Below are positions 58,743 to 64,000 of a stretch of DNA of 64,000 nucleotides, one piece after another. The DNA comes from Gnetum montanum. Its lineage: Eukaryota; Streptophyta; Gnetopsida; Gnetales; Gnetaceae. The translations under genes were made by a program, and so were the position numbers. Positions within the stretch are counted from its first letter, which is position 1; each line of letters starts with the position of its first letter. The notes below the pieces were generated by a model, which was not told the DNA's origin, ran no database searches, and worked only from the letters and a program-made list of their open reading frames with translations. The DNA lies in the NCBI GenBank assembly GCA_015680685.1, contig MNCI01002869.1, positions 129,035 to 193,034 of the forward strand. Reading direction: 5' to 3'.

Positions 58743-59698
58743 TGATGAATTGAGGTTTGTTAGGTGCTAATATCAGACCCTTGACACCAGACACTTGATA
58801 TTGAACCCTTGACGTCAGACCCTTGATATTGGACCTTTGACATCAGACCATTAACATTAGACCCTTGACATTGGACCCTCGATATCAGACCCTTGATATC
58901 AGATACGCGATATCATGGCCTTACTAGCAATTTAAGGTACACGATATCATGGTTTTTGTGTGAGCCTATAAATACAAAATTGGGTGCATGGGAGAGTCAT
59001 AGGAAAATTTAGTGTTAGAGTAGAGTCTTTTTATAATTTTTTCCTCTCAACTCATTTCCATAGTGCATGCCTGCAGTGTGATGATTGTAAGTGTACAACA
59101 TCTTTATTTGAGTGTGACGTACTTGGATGCGCACATGACCGACAATAAAAATCAAGATTACTTTATCATTGGAGCATCCACTAAACTATTAATTGCTTTA
59201 ATTGTTATTTACTATTTTCTTTAGTTAATATTTACTTTCTTGACATTTACATTTCCTGCTGTTAATGTGGAATGAGTACGACTTAATCATGAGCATTTAA
59301 GTGTGACTACTTGATATTCCAGTAGCATACCTAGGACATGTGCTTGGTAATCCCAGCAGTAGTACATGAGGTCCAAGATGTGTATGGATGATTAAGGTAT
59401 GGATGCTCATCGTACTTAGGCTATCTTAGACTCTCTTTACCCTTTCCCTCTTAGCTTAATCAAAGTTACTTTGCATTACCTCTAGGAGTAGCACTAGTTT
59501 AGGACCACATCATACACCTCACTCTAGACTAAATCATACGTGATAAAGCAAATACTACTCCAAGTGGGAAGAGAGTGAATTGCAAGAAATGTGTAACTAT
59601 CTAGATACCACAACTAACCCATCTATGGAGTTCAACCAGATCATGCATGAACACTTGTATTCATATGGTTGAGTGTAGGGGTACCTTGCCACTCATCA
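58743..59698 (+). repeat. 5' LTR of element E (956 bp)
   Basis: Begins TGATGAATTGAGGTTTG, ends GCCACTCATCA. TATAAATA 58967-58974, AATAAA 59144-59149. U3 contains a 14-bp minisatellite (58774-58914). The end matches the other family LTRs (GAGTGTAGGGGTACC). Confidence 0.9.
58774..58914 (+). repeat. 14-bp minisatellite in LTR E, about 10 units
   Basis: Units of CAGACCCTTGATAT / CAGACCCTTGACAT type, 13-15 bp each. The LTRs of copy C have only scattered GATATC words at the matching place, so the array expanded in this copy or its subfamily. Confidence 0.75.
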
Positions 59699-59718
59699 TT
59701 GGCACCATGGCTGGGGAT
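59699..59718 (+). other. Primer-binding site of element E
   Basis: TTGGCACCATGGCTGGGGAT directly after the LTR; close to TTGGCGCCGTTGCCGGGGA (tRNA-Asp), differing mostly by transitions. Confidence 0.7.
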
Positions 59719-60029
59719 GGTGCTAGTTATTTGGATTAATTATATCCTACAAGATTTCTGTAACAAAGTATTCATGATATATGTCTTAGAAAAGAAATTA
59801 ATTTTTATTAAGTCACACATGGTTCACAACAATATGTCTCTCACAAGACTATGATAACACAACAACTAGTAAGGAAATTCATTGGAAAACCTACAAATTA
59901 TATGATGATGAAGATGAGCTTTAGAGTGCTCAATTTGATGTAGGGGTCCCTTATGTACATAAACAAAGACAACATCATCCCAACTTACAAATTCATAACC
60001 TACTAGTGATGATGAACCCCTATTTTCCA

Positions 60030-61866
60030 CTAATAGCCTAATGCATATACAAGAGGCTATTCGAATATCCCAGGGGCATCGTAAGGAAAGCCATCTACCC
60101 AGGCTTGATTTAAACAACTTCCCAAAATTTTTAGGAGGATATGTTTTAGATCTAAAACATCATTTACAAGCCTTCCATGATGCTTGTGTATGGAATAATA
60201 TTGATAATGGGTGGAAAAAACTTAAGCTTTTTCCTACGACACTCATTGTCCAAGCAAAAGTATGGTACATGTCCTTAAGACCAAAATCAATTTGATGTTG
60301 GCCGACAATGGTAAAACTCTTTAATGAAAGATATCAAACCTATGCTAGAGTGTTAGCCTTGGGGAATAAAATCCAAGAGTGGAAATGAGCACAACATGAA
60401 CCCTTGGACATGGCCTTAGAAAGATATTATGCATTATTAAACAAGTACTAAGGCCATAGATTCTCCGAGAAAAGGCTAATGTACCACATCATGGATGGGC
60501 TCCATAATGAAACAAGGGAGACCCTAGGGATGTATTCTTTAGGTCAACTATATGAGCTATGAACCCACCAATTCCAAGAGCTTATTAAGTGGGTAGCAAA
60601 AGAAGAAGGAGAGTTAGCTAAATGGGAGAATGTTAAGAAATTACAATAGGACCAAAATCTTGAAATAGCAAAGGTCCATGATCATGAAGAGGAGAAATCA
60701 ACTCACCTCAAGGAGGTGGAATCATCTTTTCCAATACTACAATTACTAGATGAAATATAGCAAAGATCAATAAGATGACGGAATGGATACATGAAAAATT
60801 TGGAGAATATGCCAACATTATTAGAGGTATAATCATGATGAACCAAGAAGTAGGACAGAACACCCTTAGACAATCAGAAAGAAGGGTTGAAGAGAATAAA
60901 AACTCAACTGATAATCATAAATATCAATGTAATGTTTGTCTGTACAATCACCGTAAAGGTTAATGCCCAATCTTGTCACATTTACATGAGCATTGGCAAA
61001 GAATGTTACATCTAGATTTTGTACAAAAATACTGTGTTCAATCATAATGGAAAAAATCCTAGTTGTGGGGGAGGCCATCCCCAAACTAGTTATACCCTTC
61101 ATATCATCCAAATCCAAGCACTTATCAGGTTTAGCATCCTATTTCCCCAATCAGGTCAACATCCTCTACCTCATCACAACGTTATCATTCTCGTAAATAC
61201 TATCAACCCATGTCCTCTTCCACAAGATCACCACCTCATGTTCCTTATACTTCTCCTTACCCTCAATATTCTCATCCTTCACCGCCTTCTACATTGCCAC
61301 CAATTATGCCTAAAGGATTTGCACCATAGCATCAACCCATGAACATTACTTTTGTTGCTACTGTCAATTGCAGTGGAAATGCTCCACAACAACGAAGGCG
61401 TCCCTTCTTTAGACATGACCATAGAAAGGGATAGCATAATTCCAAGACCACTACATCCTCCAACTTAGTACAAGTTCAACATTGTGGTGCATTTTCCTCC
61501 ACAAATACAACACCTCATGTTATCTTATTAGGGCCACCAATCAACACTCCAAAAACCATGCAGCCCAATGAATATAGCCATGTAAGGAGACATATCGATC
61601 CTTGCATACCATCTTACGGTCAATGCTGCTATAGTGAGTCAACTCTGTATCAATTAATCACATCTTCTAACTTGCCTCACTATGTCAACTTTAATACAGT
61701 GTGTGCACACCAATTTGTATACATTCCAATCCCAACATCAAAAGACACCCAGTGGTTTGGATATGACCAAGTCCCAATATTTTTGAAATGCATAGATCCA
61801 ACCCTTCCATTTATTAATTCTCGCCATGATCAAAAGTTTAGTTATGGGGGATATCCCCCATTCTAA
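60030..61866 (+). pseudogene. Element E gag
   Basis: Gag core: LDLNNFPKFLGGYVLDLKHH, LQAFHDACVWNNIDNGWKKL, KLFPTTLIVQAKVWYMSLRP, LFNERYQTYARVLALGNKIQ, HEPLDMALERYYALLNKY and LMYHIMDGLHNETRETLGMY (60100-60560), then IKWVAKEEGELAKWENVKKL. A Cys/His-rich motif YQCNVCLYNHRKG, stop, CPILSHLHEHWQRML is at 60920-61010. A Pro/Tyr/His-rich segment follows, and a final open frame (61558-61866) with PQWFGYDQ-like composition and SYGGYPPF at its end. About eight stops. Core similarity to gag of copies A and C is clear over its length. The N-terminal VVYxHPxEY module of those copies was not found. Confidence 0.75.
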
Positions 61867-63193
61867 AAAATAGAATTAATAAATATTTTTTCTTTTCTTT
61901 AATTTTACAATTTTTGGTTTTTTAGTTTTTCATCTTTCAATTTTTTTGTTTTATCTTTTTATTTATTGTTTTATCTTTTTATCTTTTTATGGGTAATATC
62001 CTCTATGAATAAAACACTCATGTGACTCATTGGTTGGGGTTTTGTTCTCTGCTATCAAGTATTGGATGGATAATTATTTGGATAGTGAGCCCACCACATC
62101 CACCCAACCATTCTATTAATAAGAGGTTCTACTCTGGGTATGATGATATTCTTGACATCATGAAAACTTAAAGTAATTTTGTGCTCATTATGCCTAGAGC
62201 AAAAAATGATGGACTAAGAGGGAATGGCCATAGTGTGACATCAAGGGAACTTGTGGATTCTCTTTGGTTATATCTGTAGGAGTTATCATGCAACCTAGTT
62301 GTACCAAGATCCTTGTAGATCTAACAAAAAATGGGAGTAAGAGAAATAAAGGTACTTAATAAAGAAACCCAATGCTATTCTAGGGGGTCCCACTAGAAAG
62401 ACATGCACCCATGCCTGAAGGTAGGTGGCTTCTCTGGGTTACACATTAAGAAAAAAGACAAGAAAGAAGAAAAAAGAAGAAGAAGAGTGTGCCAAAGTAG
62501 CTAGACAAGAAGAAACAAAAAGATTAAGATAAATGTGCCACAAAGAAATTTCAAATCACTCCTCCCTTGAAGGAAACACCAAGTGATCGTATACCTTGCT
62601 GTCATGATCCTCTTATGAATGTCCACCATGGGATGAAACAATGTGATGTCACTGATCAAAGCAATGAACATGCTCTTAATTTTGGAGTGATGAGTTAATG
62701 ACACATTAATCATGTCCTAAACTCAAGATTCATTATGCCCTGGGTTAGTTACCTCATGTTCCAATCTATGCAGTCCTTTCTACAATTCACCTAATCTCTC
62801 TGTTCATGTATTTATGACTTGTGTCTTGTGTAGCATTGAATTCATACCTCATCATGGTGGTATCTACATGTGTGTGTTTCGTGGAACTGGTGCGGATTAC
62901 AATTAACCCTTTTAGTGCCTATGGATGTTTTTAGGTGTGGTTACATAAGGGCATCATAGGTAGGAACCTACTTTGGGAAGGACCCACTTTTGTAACCTTT
63001 GTAATTTGCACTCATTGCACATTATCACCATATCTTTTTATACCCTTCGATTACTTCATTGTCAAATCTATTTTTTCCTTTTTCATCATTTTATCAAACA
63101 TTCCTAAAAACCATTACATGTCCTTTTATGTATCACTTAAACAAATTAGGTCCGACATTAAACTTTTAGGGCAACTTTCTTGAAAAAAATTTC
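61867..63193 (+). other. 3' non-coding region of element E
   Basis: Begins T-rich (TTTTTGGTTTTTTAGTTTTT near 61910) like C after 41880, and contains CCTACTTTGGGAAGGACCCA (about 62969), also found in C. No gene recognised. The segment 62455-62510 is purine-rich (AAGAAGAAAAAAGAAGAAG). Confidence 0.5.
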
Positions 63194-63290
63194 TAGATAC
63201 CACAACTAGCCCATTTGTGGAGTTCATCCAGATCATGCATGAACGCTTATATTTGTATAGTTGAGTGTAGGGGTACATCGCCACTCAGCA
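63194..63290 (+). repeat. 3' LTR remnant of element E
   Basis: Only the last 97 bases: CTAGATACCACAACTAGCCC to GCCACTCAGCA, matching 59601-59698. The first nine-tenths of the 3' LTR is deleted together with the tail of the internal region. Confidence 0.85.
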
Positions 63291-64000
63291 TCAAGGAACC
63301 ATTTAGTATCTTTACGAAAAACTTTTTTCTAGTATCTCAAAGAATAGTTTAATATCTTTACAAAGAACTTTTTTCTAGTATCTTAAAGAACCTATATCTT
63401 TGATCTCAAAGAATTTTTTTTTGGTATATTAAAGAACCATTTTCTAATATCTTGAATGAACCTTTTTATATTATTTCAAATAGTCATTTTTTGGTATGTC
63501 GAATAATCCATTTTTGTATCTTGAAAAATCACTTTCTAGTATCTAAAAGAATATCTTTATAGTATTTTGAAGAACCTTTTTCTAGTAATTAAAATAAACA
63601 TTTTCTAGTATGTTGAAGAAACATTTTTTGGTATCTCAAAGAATTATTTTTTGGTATTTTGAAGAACATTTTTCTTGTATCTTAAAGAACTTTTTTTTGA
63701 TTTATAGAATAATATTTTTTTTAGTATCTCAAAAAACTTTTTTCTGGTATCTAGAATAACCATTTTTTGATATCATGAAAAAGTCTAATTCAAAAATCCA
63801 CTCAACATCTTTTTTTGGTATTTTGAAAAATCATTTTCTAGTATCTTAAAGAAAATTTTTCTAGTATCTTGAAGAATCATTTTGCTAGTATCTTGAAGAA
63901 CCTTTTTGCTGGTATCTAAAATAACCCTTTGTTGGTATATCAAAGTACCATTTTTCTAATATCTTAAGATTTCACTTATTGGTATCTTGAAATATAATTT
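63291..64000 (-). repeat. 23-bp tandem repeat, inverted arm, second segment
   Basis: About 30 units in the same orientation as 58421-58742 (AGTATCTTGAAGAACCTTTT). Runs to the end of the window, so the true length is unknown. Confidence 0.88.

Larger units (their letters stand above)
58743..63290 (+). mobile_element. Athila-family element E: gag only, no pol
   Basis: Complete insertion flanked by TCAAG (58738-58742 and 63291-63295) in the 23-bp array, which reads on across it. 5' LTR 58743-59698, primer-binding site, gag and Pro-rich region to about 61866, then a T-rich 3' region like that of copy C and only the last 100 bases of the 3' LTR. Protease, RT, RNase H and integrase are absent. The gag end TTAGTTATGGGGGATATCCC leads straight into sequence resembling C after 41845 (TTATGGGGGAGATGGCC). 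It resembles the gag-bearing non-autonomous elements described in plants (TR-GAG). Confidence 0.85.

Noticed and set aside
55883-64000. CRISPR-like appearance of regularly spaced short repeats
   Set aside because: Units are contiguous 23-bp tandem copies with no unique spacers, in a plant context; it is a minisatellite.
1-64000. tRNA, rRNA or other structural RNA genes
   Set aside because: No cloverleaf arms with A and B box motifs, and no rRNA core sequence, were noticed on either strand; only primer-binding-site complements of a tRNA were seen.

Overview
The window is eukaryotic, almost certainly seed-plant, repeat heterochromatin. It is AT-rich and contains no credible intact host gene, no rRNA or tRNA gene, and no bacterial-style operon. 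What it holds is layers of decayed plant retrotransposons: Ty3/gypsy elements of the Athila and TAT/Ogre lineages, a Ty1/copia scrap, a split RTE-type LINE, a solo LTR, and a large inverted tandem-repeat array. The species cannot be fixed from the sequence. Dual RNase H TAT pol genes, Athila-type RT and integrase, and primer-binding sites resembling tRNA-Asp are all known from plants.

Layout. 1-2040: decayed minus-strand gene-like sequence with three good splice donors. 2041-9836: TAT copy 1, with a GC-richer leader holding a 26-bp minisatellite, a pol gene with two RNase H domains, a repeat-bearing 3' region, a polypurine tract and a 3' LTR. 9837-15056: TAT copy 2, whose pol has lost about 2.8 kb (RT to integrase core); it ends in a 2.2-kb LTR full of palindromic GCTATGCTACGC-like words. 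15057-19544: Athila copy A (minus), cut on the left by the TAT LTR and inserted on the right into a copia RNase H gene (19545-19800). About 19830-28150: a very degenerate plus-strand TAT-like element (LTR, gag knuckle, protease region). 28150-29150: no gene seen.

29155-52755 is a three-level nest. An RTE LINE (minus) is split by Athila copy B (minus, 29550-50936), and B is split inside its integrase gene by Athila copy C (plus, 34838-44510). Conceptual reading across each insertion restores the interrupted protein similarity, so the order of insertion is clear: LINE, then B, then C.

52756-55877: Athila copy D (minus), LTR plus 5' internal part. 55883-64000: a 23-bp tandem repeat running forward up to about 58420 and in inverted orientation after it. 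A solo TAT-type LTR (56369-58078, target duplication CCAAC) and a pol-less, gag-only Athila element E (58743-63290, target duplication TCAAG) are inserted in the two arms.

None of the elements looks able to move on its own: every long reading frame carries stops or frameshifts, and many differences between copies look like C-to-T or G-to-A changes, as expected of old methylated repeats. The most useful observations are the precisely readable nesting, the deletion derivatives (TAT copy 2, element E), a shared 3' splice-site-like sequence before pol in both TAT copies, and the palindromic word arrays in U3 of the TAT-type LTRs. I found no convincing new biological system beyond these.
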